From assembly GCF_932526225.1 (NCBI RefSeq), contig NC_064035.1, positions 844,501-908,500 of the forward strand: a DNA stretch of 64,000 nt, in the 5' to 3' direction. Positions within the stretch are counted from its first letter, which is position 1. Each line of letters begins with the position of its first letter. The notes under the pieces are model-generated. The model worked only from the letters and a program-made list of their open reading frames with translations, was not told the DNA's origin and searched no databases. This stretch comes from Nematostella vectensis. Taxonomy: Eukaryota > Cnidaria > Anthozoa > Actiniaria > Edwardsiidae. The position numbers and the translations under genes were made by a program. Of this stretch, positions 32,194 through 43,524 are shown piece by piece.

Positions 32194-33393
32194 CTAGGAG
32201 CATTCTTCATTAGCATCTTGTGCTTCTCTGATTTCTTGAAGTCGCTTAGGAGTTGCTGGTAAACCAGTGATAATCTGACTGGTGAAGCTTTCAACTTCTT
32301 CTACCAATGTGTCATCTTCTGGGAGTGGTTTGCTTGTTGGAGCTCGTGACAATGTGTCAGCTATGACTTGGTTCTTCCCCGGTACGTAAACTACATGGGG
32401 ATTGTACTTCAGGAGACGCATGCGGAATCTCAGAATTCTAGGCGGCATTCTTGACAGGTCAGTGTAGCTCAGGAGAGGGACCAGCGGCTTGTGATCGGAC
32501 TCGACTGTAAACTGCATGCCAAGAACATAGTTGGTAAACTTCTCACATGCCCAGGTAACTGCCAGTGCTTCCTTCTCTATCACTGCGTATCTCTTCTCTG
32601 TCTCTGAGAGTGATCTGGATGCATATGAGACTGGTCTTCTAGTTCCGTCGTCTTGTAGCTGAAGTATGACTGCCCCTATACCCAGGTTGGATGCATCACT
32701 GGATACAATGGTTGGGCGGTTAGGGTCATAGTGCGCAAGACTTCTTGATGACGTCAGCTTTTCCTTGATCCTTGTGAAGGATTGTTGCTGAGACTCGCCC
32801 CAGGCCCACTGATTCTCTTTCTTCAGGAGTTGTCTTAGAGGTTCGTTGAGGTTAGCTAAGCTTGGGAGGAACTTTCCCATCAGGTTGACCATACCCATGA
32901 ATCGCTGCAGGTCATTGACTGTCTGAGGAGTTGGGAAACTCTTGATTGCTTCGGTCTTAGCGGGGTCTGGGCGCACACCACTTTGGTCAATAATGTGTCC
33001 GAGGAACTTGACAGAGGGTTTGGAGAACTCACATTTGTCGTTGAGGGTCACACCTGCCTCTTGTAGGCGTCTAAGGACTTCACAAAGCCTTGTGTCATGT
33101 TGCTCCTGGGTCTCTCCATGAACCAGCGTGTCGTCGATATGACATATCACTCCATCTAGCCCTTGTAGGATGCTGGACATGGTACGCTGATAGACCTCTG
33201 GTGCTGAGCAGATTCCAAATGGAACACGATTAAAACAAAATCTGCCATAGGGGGTGATAAAGGTATGCAGTAGACGTGACTCCTTGTCGAGTGGAAGTTG
33301 CCAGAATCCACTGTTGGCATCCAGTTTAGAGAAGACTCTGCTTGGCCAGACTTTCATCGACTGAAAACATCGGGTGGACTCCCCTCTGGACAT
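32194..33393 (-). pseudogene. Gypsy reverse transcriptase and RNase H
   Basis: 399 codons. The first 18 residues are out of place because the upstream frame is lost. RT motifs then follow: LDANSGFWQL (Asp25), FGICSAPEVYQ (59-69) and IDDT with catalytic Asp87-Asp88. RNase H follows with SSDASNLGIGAV, KEALAVTWACEKF and VESDHKPLVP, and ends at ADTLSRAP. The frame closes at TAG 32194-32196, in phase with the integrase segment. The product would lack RT motifs upstream of residue 20, so this copy is probably inactive. The family role is copying element RNA into DNA. Confidence 0.88.
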
Positions 33394-33627
33394 TTCTATT
33401 GAGTGCGACGAGGTCTACACAAATACGGACAGATCCATTAGGCTTGAGGACTGGGACCATACCAGAACACCATTGGGTTGGCTCTGTGACTGGAGAGATG
33501 ACTCCCTACTGAATCATCTTGTCCAACTCCTGCTTCACTTTGGGAAGTAAAGGGTGAGGTACTTTCCTTGGTGTAAACAGACAAACAGGGTTAGTATCAG
33601 GTTTCAAAGTAATGTGGTACTCGGTTT

Positions 33628-34383
33628 TCATCTTGCCGAGTCCCTTAAACAACTTGGGAAACTCTGCTCTGTAATCAGGGGTGGGAATACTTCCTCTACA
33701 TTGGTGTCTGCCCTCACTACTAGGCCTAACTTCACACAGGCATTCCTGCTAAGCAGTGAATGGGGTTGATTCTTGACTACGTACACCGTCTCTCTCATTT
33801 CTTTCCCCTGTGCCTTCAAGCATACATCAAGGGTTCCTAAAACTGAGAGCCTTGAACCCCCTGGGCCCCTCAGAACCTCCTTAGGCTTGACTAGTTCATA
33901 GAAGTTGAGCAATGGTTCCTGGTCGCTGATCACCGACACAGCGGCACCAGTGTCTAATTTAAAAGTTATGGGTTGCCCATCGACTTCTATTTCTGCCTTC
34001 CAGTACTCCACGCTGGATTTGCTCACCTCCCCTAGGAATGGAGATTCAACTTCAAGCTCATTGACATTTCCCTTGGCTTGTTTTGACTGGCATACGCCTT
34101 GCCAATGTCGCCTCTTATTACACTTATGGCAGGTGTCATTCTTTGCTGGGCAAAGCTGACAGTCATGCTTCTGTTTGCCACAGAACATGCACTTGGATGA
34201 TTTTCCCTGGGCACTCCCCTGGGGACCCCCCTTGGGCTGGGATTTCTTAGGCTTAGGGGTTTTTGGATGGACTTTCTTGACAAAATCTACGTTCTGACTT
34301 CTTGTCTCCCCCCTAACCACATCTCTATTTTCCTTCCTCATCTCCGTAAGCCTGCACATTTCAATAGTTTGTGTAAGAGTCAA
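33628..34383 (-). pseudogene. Gypsy gag end with zinc knuckles, and aspartic protease
   Basis: 251 codons. Two Cys/His boxes occur in series, CMFCGKQKHDCQLC and CHKCNKRRHWQGVC. Both have the spacing Cx2Cx4Hx4C, like nucleic-acid-binding knuckles of gag. The protease active site is FKLDTGAAVSVIS, followed by an LLSRNACVKLGL segment. A frame break separates it from the gag N-terminal part (34437-34871) and another from RT. It shares its frame with RT and integrase. Confidence 0.85.
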
Positions 34384-34436
34384 GTCAGGTTTGATTTGGA
34401 GACGATCTGATAGGGTTTCATCTTGGACTCCGACAA

Positions 34437-34871
34437 TTATTCGATCTCTTCCCTTAGAGAACCATAACTACAATCGTCCGCTAGCCGGTAGAGGTCTTGT
34501 AAAAACTGGTCAAAGGACTCACCGGGCTTCTGCACGCGACGATTGAAGCGAGCTCTGTCAACGATGACGTTTTTTCGGGCACCAAAATAGGTATTCAGCG
34601 CTGTTGTCATCTCTTCGAAGGTTGCCTTCGCTTCGTCGATCTTTAGTGTTGCGATAATGTCGTCAGCACACGATCCCATGGAGTAGAGCAGTATGCTCAC
34701 TTGCTCGTTGTCGGGTTTTGTTTTGAGGCCAGAGGCAATGCGGTACCTTTTGAAACGTCTCAGCCATTTTCGCCAGTTGTCAGCTTGCTGCAAGCCGTTC
34801 ACTGCGGAGTTGAAACTTTCAGGGAGAGGAAAGTGTAGCTGAGCACGTTCGTCCTTATCTGTATCGCCCAT
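34437..34871 (-). pseudogene. Gypsy gag, N-terminal part
   Basis: 144 codons with ATG at 34869-34871, 26 bases inside the 5' LTR. Contains a retrotransposon gag-like helical segment (WRKWLRRFKRYRIASGL, NRRVQKPGESFDQFLQDLY). The frame is lost near 34445, and an adjacent frame carries on with compatible residues, so an indel has broken gag. Capsid-forming role by family. Confidence 0.82.
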
Positions 34872-34896
34872 AGTTCGGTTTAAGCCACTGCCATCA

Positions 34897-35052
34897 TGTT
34901 ATATTATGATCGATTGAGTTGAGAGAAGTACACCGATGAACAGTCAACAACAACGTTTTAATCCAAGATGGCGGACTCACCCTCAAGTCCCGGATGTACA
35001 AACACATAACACAGGGTTCCCAAATATGCCTAAGCTATAGCATAATACTACA
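34897..35052 (-). repeat. 5' LTR of the Gypsy element
   Basis: Same length and ends as the other LTR, with two substitutions (caacaacaacg for caacaaaaacg and caccctc for caccccc). The sequence just inside (minus strand, TGATGGCAGTGGC) is where a primer binding site should lie. I cannot match it to a tRNA with confidence. Confidence 0.9.
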
Positions 35053-35057
35053 CTATG

Positions 35058-36430
35058 TGCCTCGTTCTTTTAATGGATGCCCTTTTCAACCGTGCTGTTT
35101 CGAGATGCGAAATACACAACCACAAATATTATTGATGCATGCGTTGCCTCGTTTTTTTAAGAATGCCATTTTCTTCAAACCGTCTTTACATTGTCTATAT
35201 GCGCTAGGAAAATCGTGAAGTTAATGATAACCCAAGCAGTCACTTCTTTGTCAGTTGTCTAGGTGCGATAGCTCGTAAAAGTGCCTGGAACAGTGTAAAG
35301 GTTATACTAAAAAGCCACGGCGAACAAAAAGGCGGAAACAACCTATTTCAATCGTGCTGTTTCGACATGCGAACAAAACAACAACAAATAATATTGATGT
35401 GTTACCTCGTTTTGTGTTGCCTCGTTTTTTTTAAAGAATGTCATTTTGTTCAAACATTATATGTGAAAGTTTTGAAATGACAAGTGAAAATGATACTGAA
35501 GTGTTGCATCTCTCAAGGATGCCGTGCTGTTTCTCGAGTTCAAACGACAAGAGCATGGTGCGTGCTTCAGGACCAAGCGCATTCTTCCTTCGGCCGCGCA
35601 AAACACGACGCGAAGGACTTTTCTTTCATACTCCTTTTTGAGGAAAGACCGCTAGGGCTCCTTATGATATTGTTGTGTTGCCTCGTTTTTTTAAGAATGT
35701 CCTTTTGAATCATTCTGTTTCGCGATTCAAACGACACAACATATAACATAGTATGGCGTTGCTTCGTTTTTATTTTTATTTTTCAAACCGTCCTTATGTA
35801 CTAATAGAAATCGTAGTTTGGTAGAAAAAAAGAAAAAGAAGGCCCTTCTAATAAGGCAATAATGGTAACACGATAGTTTGGATCATAAATATTTCTCGGT
35901 ATTGGTGTGATGGCTCGTAAACGTGCCTAGAACAATAACTAGGAAATACTAATAAGTCGCGGCCAACAAAACGGCGGAAACCGCAGTCATAAGTATTCAA
36001 ATACTTTGAGAAAACATTTTTAGTCGCAAGTGTTCTAGTGTTTTTCACATTCATGCTGTATAAGCTTATCAGCGAGAAATCCGTCAAATCTATTAGACTA
36101 TTTGGGTATAAAAAGTTTCAAAGAAGTTCGTTAATGTTATAACTCTATTCCAGGAGACGACTGGCCACCTCAGCTCCTACGGTTACTCAGTTACTCAGAT
36201 ACTTCCTTCGGCCGGCAAAACACGCCAAGAATAAGCATTTCCCTGTCCCTGTATAGGTGCTCTTGCGTGGAAGAGTAAACTAGGAAGTACTGATAGGTCA
36301 AGGCGAACAAAAAGGCGGAAATAGCCGAAATGACGGAGACTAAAAATAATGTTTTCGGCAAGAACTCTTGTATTTTTATTTACATTGAAACTTGCATACA
36401 CGAGCGAGAAATACGTAAATCCTGATAGAG
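35058..36430. repeat. Degenerate interspersed repeats, no convincing gene
   Basis: A segment like aactaggaagtactgat, then ggcgaacaaaaaggcgg, recurs in diverged form at about 35290-35340, 35930-35985 and 36280-36335. A second motif (tgcctcgttttttt followed by aagaatg) recurs at about 35060, 35146, 35410 and 35680. Minus-strand frames at 35848-36087 and 36195-36401 resemble each other (VKNTRTLATKNVF against NKNTRVLAENIIF) because they sit on these repeats. This looks like old duplicated material, perhaps a decayed gene family. Confidence 0.45.
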
Positions 36431-36999
36431 GCTTTTTCGTGTGAAAAAGTCATTCATATTTTAAATTTTTAAATTTTGCTTTAATTTATCCCAGGGCCAC
36501 CTGCTTCTACATAGCAGTTTCTTAGCTCAAACACATTATGTGTGGCAGAGGCCAGAATGTATGCGTAGGAGATGAATCCTAGGTTTGAAGACTTCGGCCG
36601 CGAATAATTAATCAGCGGTAAGAACCTTTGGGAGCGGCCGCAAAGACCGCCGGGTCCCCAAATCGTCGTACGACCAGGCTGAGAAAAACGACAAGATGAA
36701 AGTTTCGTCTGAAAGTTTACTGAAACAATTGGATAATTTCTAAAAGCAGAAGTTCATGCCATCGGAAAAGCACCAGGTAAAATAAAGTTCTCGTTGAAAC
36801 AGTGGCAATAGATCTAGGGGGAAAGTTTTTATATGCAAAAATAGCATAATTAAGCTACATTTTCACCTTTTTTGCATGTTCACTTCCCTGCTAGCATAAC
36901 CCTCTAATTTTTGCTAGTTTTAAGTGATGAAGTGTTGGGAGTTCCTGGGATGCGGCTAAGGATACTTAAAAATACCTACAGCATCTCTTGTCTCGGGGG
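36431..36999. other. Spacer without recognised features
   Basis: Mixed composition with a GC-richer patch (gcggccgc near 36635). No frame or repeat that I can support. Confidence 0.4.
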
Positions 37000-37994
37000 A
37001 TAGAAATTCAAGTCTTTTGGAAAGATGAAACTAGTGTGCGATGCCATCTTGCAAAAACGAAGCCTTTTGATCGGTATAAGTATGTTGGTGTGCCGTATTT
37101 AATTGACAATTGCTGGCTTTAACAGATGACTCCAAAATGACTGTCTCTTTTCCAGTTGAGTTTAGAAAATATAAGTATGTATCATTATTCTACATACCTA
37201 CAGATTACCGTTGTCTAGCACTCCAAGCAAGAAATTGGACTATGACTAATAGTGCAAATGCAATAAAAGGTATAGCTCCATTGTTATCAGGGCATGGCCA
37301 TGACTAATGTAAGCCCAAAAATCTGTTGCAGTGGTCAGTGTGGTTAAACATAGGAAGTCACTCGTTATTGTCTAGGAGACATTAGATAGAATTATCAGCT
37401 GGGAACATTCACTCAATACTGTATAACCTCATGGTAGATATAAAGGAAGTATCTTGTCCCTGTTAAATGTTTAATTTTCATATAAATGTTACCTTGTGGC
37501 AGTCTGTGCAGCAGTCAAGTAGGCCGAAGGTCTACGAGACGGAACCAGTGGGCGATGCCGTACTTGCCAAAACAAAGCCTTTTAATTGGTATCGGTGGGT
37601 ATGCTGTAGTAAATTATAACTATAATTAGCTAGGACTATTAACTTAATACTTTAAACGCTCATGGTAAATAAAAGGTTTATATATGAGGAATAACTACCC
37701 TTGAAATGTTTAATTTTCTTACAAATACTACATTGTGGCATCATCATTATTTCAATAATTGAAATATAAAAAGTAGTCTGCCAGCAGTCAAGAAGGCCAA
37801 AGGCCTACAAGGCGGAACCAGTGTGCGATGCCGTACTTGCCAAAACAAAGCCTTTTAATTGGTATCGGTAGGCATGCTGTAGCTAATTATAATTATCAGC
37901 TTGGAGCATTAACTCAATAATGTAAATGCTAATGGTAAATAAAAAGGTTATATATGAGAAATAACAGTCTCCTAAAATGTTTACTTTATGATAC
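37000..37994 (+). repeat. Tandem degenerate repeat with a gene-relic look
   Basis: Three diverged copies of a segment containing accagtgtgcgatgccg, then ttgccaaaacaaagcc, then ttggtatcgg lie near 37030, 37540 and 37815. The last two share about 230 bases. In the first copy a 33-residue frame with KDETSVRCHLAK and YVGVPYLIDNCWL is open. A following 65-codon frame (37110-37307) ends PLLSGHGHD, vaguely like the C-terminus of the MFSD6-like protein. This is too weak to name a gene. Confidence 0.4.
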
Positions 37995-38480
37995 CATTTC
38001 CACCATATCTGCCATTTGCCACATAGCCCTGTGCCTTGGCCATGGTACTTGCAGTGTTGACAGTCTGCTATATGTATGGTGGACCACCCTTCCCCCTTAC
38101 TTTTCACCATATCCACCACTTGCCACCAAGCCCTATGCCTTGGCCATGGTACTTGCAGTGCTATGTGTCATCTTGTATGTATGGTGGACCACCCCTCCCC
38201 CTTGCTTTTCACCATATCCACCATTTCCACCATATCCACCATTTGCCACATAGCCCTATGCCTTGGCCATGGTACTTGCAGTGTTGACTGTCTGCTATAT
38301 GTATGGTTGGCCACCTCTCCCCCTTACTTTTTACCATATCCACCATTTCCACCATTTGCCACATAGCCCTATCCCTTGGCCATGGTACTTGCAGTGTTGA
38401 CTGTCTGCTATGTATGGTGAACCACCCTGCCCCCTTAATTTTCACCATATCCACGATTGTATTAGCCCTATCCCTTAGCC
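37995..38480 (+). repeat. Minisatellite, about 105-120 base unit, four to five copies
   Basis: Units contain catttgccacatagccc, then ccttggccatggtacttgc, then atgtatggtggaccacc and ttttcaccatatccacca. The ccttggccatgg landmark lies near 38034, 38138, 38261 and 38375, with a decayed fifth copy near 38468. The same unit is present inverted at 30197-30395. Confidence 0.85.
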
Positions 38481-39470
38481 ATGGTCCTAATTCTGAATAG
38501 ATCCTATGTATGCTAAGTATGGGTCTATAGGACCACCACTTCCATTAAGTCCTATGCTACAGTGTTATATTACCATTTGGCCATTTGCCACTAGTGCTCT
38601 AGAAACGTTTTATAAATGCATATTATTGCTATTTCCTTGCGTATCGCATATAAATTTGCAAGGATCTAAAACCAGAAACCAGACAAGGGATTCTAATCAG
38701 ACATTAGTCTAGGATCCACCCAAATTACAGAAGTTGTTATAAATTCAGGAAACCATATTTATATAATGCCTTTTCATCGATTTTACTGATTTTACTCTAA
38801 AAAGATATTTTTATTATTTTTTTAAGTACCCTCCCTGAACGTTTTTAGTTTCAGTTTATGTTCTGATTAGGTTCTAGGATCACCGCGCTGGACTGCTTTA
38901 AAAATGAATATCCCAAGAAAACAGAGAAAAAAAAACATGCACAGCCAATTGAGCGGGAAACAATATCCAGCACGAAAAAAAAACTACCAGCCCCTCCCCC
39001 TCCACCTTCCCGATCGTCACCCTGGAATATCTAATGGTCCATCCCCTAAGTCACAATAACAACAATCACTGTGAGCTCGATTTTGACTTTATTATTCCTT
39101 TATACAACATCTATTTTATGTAATCAAACTTATTTTGTTTTTCAACTCATTCAAAACATACAGTATCAAACAGTAAAGACGTTTAGTAAAATAGTTCAAA
39201 TAAAAAAACCTAAGTCAACTCTTGCGTATTAAAACTTTTCTCGGCTAACTAGTAGGGGATAGAGGGAGTCGTTATAAGTTTAGGTAGAAGAAGGATGATT
39301 GTGAAATAAAGAAGAGATACATTCCCTTTTATCGGACCATCAAGTTGGTAGAAGTTTTCCCGACATTCACCGACTTCAACCATTCATTTAAATCCCTTAT
39401 TAGCTGACACCTGCACTTAACAGATACATTTTATCAATCCGGAGGTTGTCCTTTATATCTCTAGGTTTGA
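38481..39470. other. Spacer and MFSD6-like 3' untranslated region
   Basis: No open frame of note. The part next to 39470 should be the 3' UTR of the minus-strand transporter. Candidate AATAAA signals on that strand (tttatt on plus) lie near 39087 and 39097, but several exist and none can be chosen. Confidence 0.4.
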
Positions 39471-39799
39471 TTAAAAATCTCTGTGTATCTTGCTGTTAAG
39501 TTTAACCTTTTTGTAGCATCGCCTACTTGGAGCGGGCGCCATATCATGGCCGCTAAGTAAGGCCTCCGTGTCTTTAGTCGCTACGGTAGGGAGGTACGAA
39601 TATTTTGTCTGAGGAAACTCTACAGGGATAACGTCAAGCGTCCATTTCCATTGTACCCCGCAAAAGAGCACTCCCATAAGCAGACTGAGTACTGCAGTAA
39701 GGCGGAAGGCAGAGACTGGGCCTAGGTGATGGATGAGGTAGCCACCAGCAATCGTTCCAGTACCAGTACCCAGGCCCCAGTACACGCCTTGGAGTATGC
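39471..39799 (-). CDS. MFSD6: MFSD6-like transporter, last coding exon
   Basis: The acceptor is ...tatccccag followed by GCATACTCC at 39799. The frame joins exon 1 to give a segment with GVYWGLGTGTGTIAGGYL, which matches the Gly-rich region of a late transmembrane helix in MFSD6-type proteins. A final hydrophobic helix (AFRLTAVLSLLMGVLFCG) and a cytosolic tail of about 50 residues (RRCYKKVKLNSKIHRDF) follow. The stop is TAA/TAG-type at 39471-39473. The 353-base intron separates it from exon 1. Confidence 0.85.
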
Positions 39800-40152
39800 C
39801 TGGGGATAAAAGAAAACAGTAAACAGACAGAAAGGACACTCTATTGTAACAGCCATTTTTGCTTATACGGAATCAGGTGGTGCCGACTGATCGCTGCCTT
39901 CTCATACCTGTCTAAGAAACAGATTTTCCGTTTTTAGGTATCGAAGAACGAGTACATAAAAAGAAGAATTGAACCGCTCGTCTTGTCAGGCTGCGTAGTT
40001 ATTCACGATTTCAGAACTCTCGAGTATTAGTCGTGTCTTCATCGGTCTTGTTTGATAGGCAATTTTATAGCAAAAAAAACTATATCTGCCATATAGACCA
40101 ACCCCTTATATGGACCAACCCCTTATATAGTAGTGACCCTCCCATTACTAAC

Positions 40153-42817
40153 CTTGTATGGTAGTGACAGCCTCATGTGGACCCGCGCCTACCAGATACG
40201 AGGTACAGGCTGACCAAGCAAGCGCATAAGTGACGCCATTTAACACCTCAACAGGAATGACATACCAAGGATTCTCGAGCAGCGTGTACGCCTGGAACAC
40301 AACCGCGTACGATAACAAGACCGCAATCATGATCCTAACCTGTCCAAGTGCTTTAATAATAGTCCCGGCCACGTAAAATGTAAGAGTATCTGCGAAACAG
40401 CGCGAAATAATCGCAATCCCCATAAGGGTCTTACTTGCTCCAAGGTCTTCAAGGAACCAGACCAGGAAGTTATGGCACATACCATAGTTCACGCCCATAA
40501 TGCACGCCGCTATCATACACGACCCGTAATGGACGTTACACAGTGCGGCTATAGCAGCACTCGTGGTGTTAGTCTTAACCTCAAAATATCTAAACTGGAA
40601 CCCTGAAGATACTAACAGTGTTAGAAGCATCAGAATTCCAAAGAAACAAAAACAGATCATGTAGTCAGTGTATTTGTAACCGCAGATAAGGGTTTGAGAC
40701 CGCTCGAGTAGAACGCCGACGACGAAAGAAAATATGCCAAAACCTACAGAGCCCCATAATCTCTGTTTCCCGTAGAATCTCCGCTCTTCTCCCAGCATTT
40801 CAAGCAAGGAAGCATCAGCTAATGTCACACAAGGAGACTCCAAAAATTCTCCCACCACAATTAGCACAAGGAGAATAGTGAAAATTCTTCCGAGCTCATT
40901 AGGATTTGACTTGGTCAAATTCACCATAAATATGAGAGACTCCTGCTTTGACACTTCCTGCGTGGGGCTGCTTGGCGGCTCATCGAGGGTAATACTTGGG
41001 GAATCATTTAGCTTTTCAGGATCACCGCTACTTTCACCGATATTGAGACCACTGCCATGGAAGTTCCGAGGGTTATAAACTTTGGGGTTGTTTCCACTGG
41101 TAGACATCTTCGTGTTAGTATAGGAACTTCCAACGAGGTCACCATTTGCAGACTCTCCAAGACCAACTTGCTCATTATTACCGTGCACACTTCTATCATC
41201 ACTCAGCTGTACCTTTTCAGCGAGAGCGTGCAAGCTGGATGAACCAGTTAAGCCATCCTGCGCTGAGTTTACAGCAGTCAAGATATCCTTCACACTATGA
41301 TGAATTACATTCTTATTAGAGTTCTCGATGGTGTTATGGTGAAGACTGTCGACGCTTTTTGAATCGTCCTTGTGCTTTAATAGCATATTTGCTAGCTTGT
41401 GTGCCGGAAAATAAGCAAACATTGACGCCGAGCCAGCATCCCCAGAAACCTCCAGCTCTTGGGAAATGCTCTTGATCATTTCGGAGAAATGACGTATACC
41501 AACCGCTTTGTTATCGGCTTCGACGTTGCTACCGTCCTTTTTGCCTCTTTTTTTAAGATCTGCCGAGCTCCAAACTTTTGGATAGTTTGACTCTTTCTTT
41601 GTTTTCCTAGCCACCTTGTTCAAGATCCTTGAACTAGATGCACCCCACATCACTGTGTTCTCCTTATTCGGTAGCTCACCGCTTATTCCAGAAAAAGAAA
41701 ACGGACCATCATAAGACTCATCAAGGTTGCTTGCGAAATTTTCTTTGGAGAATTCAACTAAATCTGGTTGTGATCTTAATTTATTGCGTCTAGTACTAGT
41801 ATGTTGTTGATCTTTAGTTTTGTTTGCATTGATTATAATGGTACCCGTATTTTTAGCCGGTGTAATCGTTCTCTCTGTATTATTACGTGTGTTATTGTTA
41901 TTAGTTAGTGTATCGTTGACTCTATTTCTGCTAGAATTTTCAAAAGTAGTAAGGACTTGATCGAATTGCTTGCTTTTACTGTAGGTTATCTTTCTTTGTC
42001 TTCGAGAATTCGCAATATCCGTGACATAGCTCACATTGTTTCCATTGGTGTGACTGCTGTAAGTTGCAGTCCCCATTTCAAAATATTTCCGTCCATTATC
42101 AACCGTATCAGTTAGTTTTGTCTTTTCAATGTGAGAGCTGTGGCCAGTACGTTCATCGTTGCTTGGATTAGTGTGACGGCTGTAAGTTGTCTTTCTAGTC
42201 GCGACAACCAATTGGTTTATCATTTCTTTATGTTCACTTGGCGAGCCATTTGTAGTTGTATTGTCATTTGCTGTGTTATTTGTGAATAGTCTCCTTGACT
42301 GATGAGACTGAAAATCAGGCTTCAATGGAACTACAACTAGGTCGGGACTAGCCTGGACTTCATTTTCAGCAACGCGATATTCTGCGCTAACTGCCGAAGA
42401 GACCACAGAACGCTTAAAGAACCCCGTCTTTATCTTCGTATAATTAACAAAGTGGGAATCGGAAGAGTTTCCCTTGCGAACTTCACAGATCTCATGCGTG
42501 GGCTCGACAAATGCTAAAGCCAGAGTCATTATCAACCATGCCAACGCAGACATAATTAGAATCGCTTTGCGTTTGCGGTACTTATCCGCCATTACCGCCC
42601 AGAATGGCGCACTTGCAAACTGCGCGATCGGTCTAAAGCCGATCAGTAACCCGACATTGCTGGCTGGGAGTCCCATTTGACGGAAATACACGGGTAGATA
42701 TGGGAAAAGTGCGCCTAATCCACTCAAGAAGAAGAAATAGAACGCTTTGTAGACTAACAGTTCACGATTGATCTTTAGCCTATCCATGTTTGATGGCCTC
42801 ACTTCTGGCGCGCCCAA
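40153..42817 (-). CDS. MFSD6: MFSD6-like major facilitator transporter, first coding exon
   Basis: The exon codes for 888 residues plus one base, ending at the donor AAG|GTTAGT at 40153/40152. With the last exon the protein is about 997 residues. The first 110 residues hold two or three helices and the conserved MFS-like segment YFFFLSGLGALFPYLPVYF followed by VGLLIGFRP and SAPFWAVMADKYRKRKA, as in MFSD6. A loop of over 500 residues rich in Asn, Ser, Thr and Lys follows. The remaining helices resume at about residue 640 (FTILLVLIVVGEFLESP, with GEERRFYGKQRLWGSVGFG). Human MFSD6 also has a long insertion, but this one is longer. Met1 (42817) or Met11 (42787, MDRLKINREL) could be the start. Substrate unknown; a membrane carrier by family. 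Confidence 0.88.
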
Positions 42818-43061
42818 ATGTCTAAACTTGGTGTCTGATCATTGTGTATGTCATTAAGATTCCGCTTATTAGTTTAACGTTCTTTGTCACGTTTCTCAGA
42901 GCTAAGTCCATCCGGAATATTTCGCTAGGAGGTTATGTTATTGAGTGAAAATAGCCAAGCAGGTTGTTCATTGAATATTAACGAGCATGTTCCACGGCCG
43001 CTGAGCTCACCGAAAACAGGGAATTCCCGATCACCCGTGGTCCGTTACGGGTTTACACCTA

Positions 43062-43308
43062 TTTCACAAAGGGTTGTCAGTGCAAATGGCGAATGGCAAA
43101 TGGTAAATGGCTAATGGGTCCTAATTATTCGTAGAATTAAAGGTGTTAAATAAATACCGGCAATGTCAGAGCCAAGCATTTGTAACATTTAATAGATAAT
43201 TGTTTTGATTTATCCATATTCTTCGAGACGCATGGTTACTTTCGGTCGTAGAACTGCCATTTGCCAATCGCCATTTGCACTGACAACCTTTATTGAAATA
43301 GGTGTATG
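43062..43308. mobile_element. MITE-like element with inverted repeats of about 45 bases
   Basis: Left arm at about 43062-43104 (cacctatttcacaaagg, then ttgtcagtgcaaatggcg). The right arm at about 43257-43306 is its reverse complement with a few mismatches. TA dinucleotides flank both ends (tta|cacc and ggtg|tat), compatible with a Tc1/mariner-type MITE. The interior has short near-repeats of aatggcaaatgg and no ORF. Confidence 0.65.
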
Positions 43309-43524
43309 TGATTTTAAATGTGGGATTGAGTGGATAAGCTCGAGGGCCCCCGAGCCCTCGTTTTCATGCGAGACCGAGCATTTTTAGTTGTTAAATAAAT
43401 CGAGCACATCGATTTACCTCGATTTACATCGATTTACATCAGATTCACCTCTTTCCCCCTTTTTCAGATTCCTCGAGAGTAAATGGCAGCGAACACAATA
43501 AGCAGGTCCAGTCCAGTATTCTGA

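Larger units (their letters stand above)
30702..35057 (-). mobile_element. Ty3/Gypsy LTR retrotransposon with CTATG target duplication
   Basis: Two 156-base LTRs (30707-30862 and 34897-35052) are flanked by identical 5-base CTATG (30702-30706 and 35053-35057). The element is transcribed leftwards: gag at the right, then zinc knuckles and protease, RT, RNase H and integrase. That order, with integrase last, is Ty3/Gypsy. A purine-rich tract (AAAGGGGAGA on the minus strand, 30863-30872) directly precedes the 3' LTR. The LTRs differ at two positions that I can see, so insertion is fairly recent. The coding region nevertheless has frameshifts near 34445, 33400-33630 and 31500 and an in-frame TAG at 32194, so this copy is unlikely to be autonomous. 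Confidence 0.92.
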
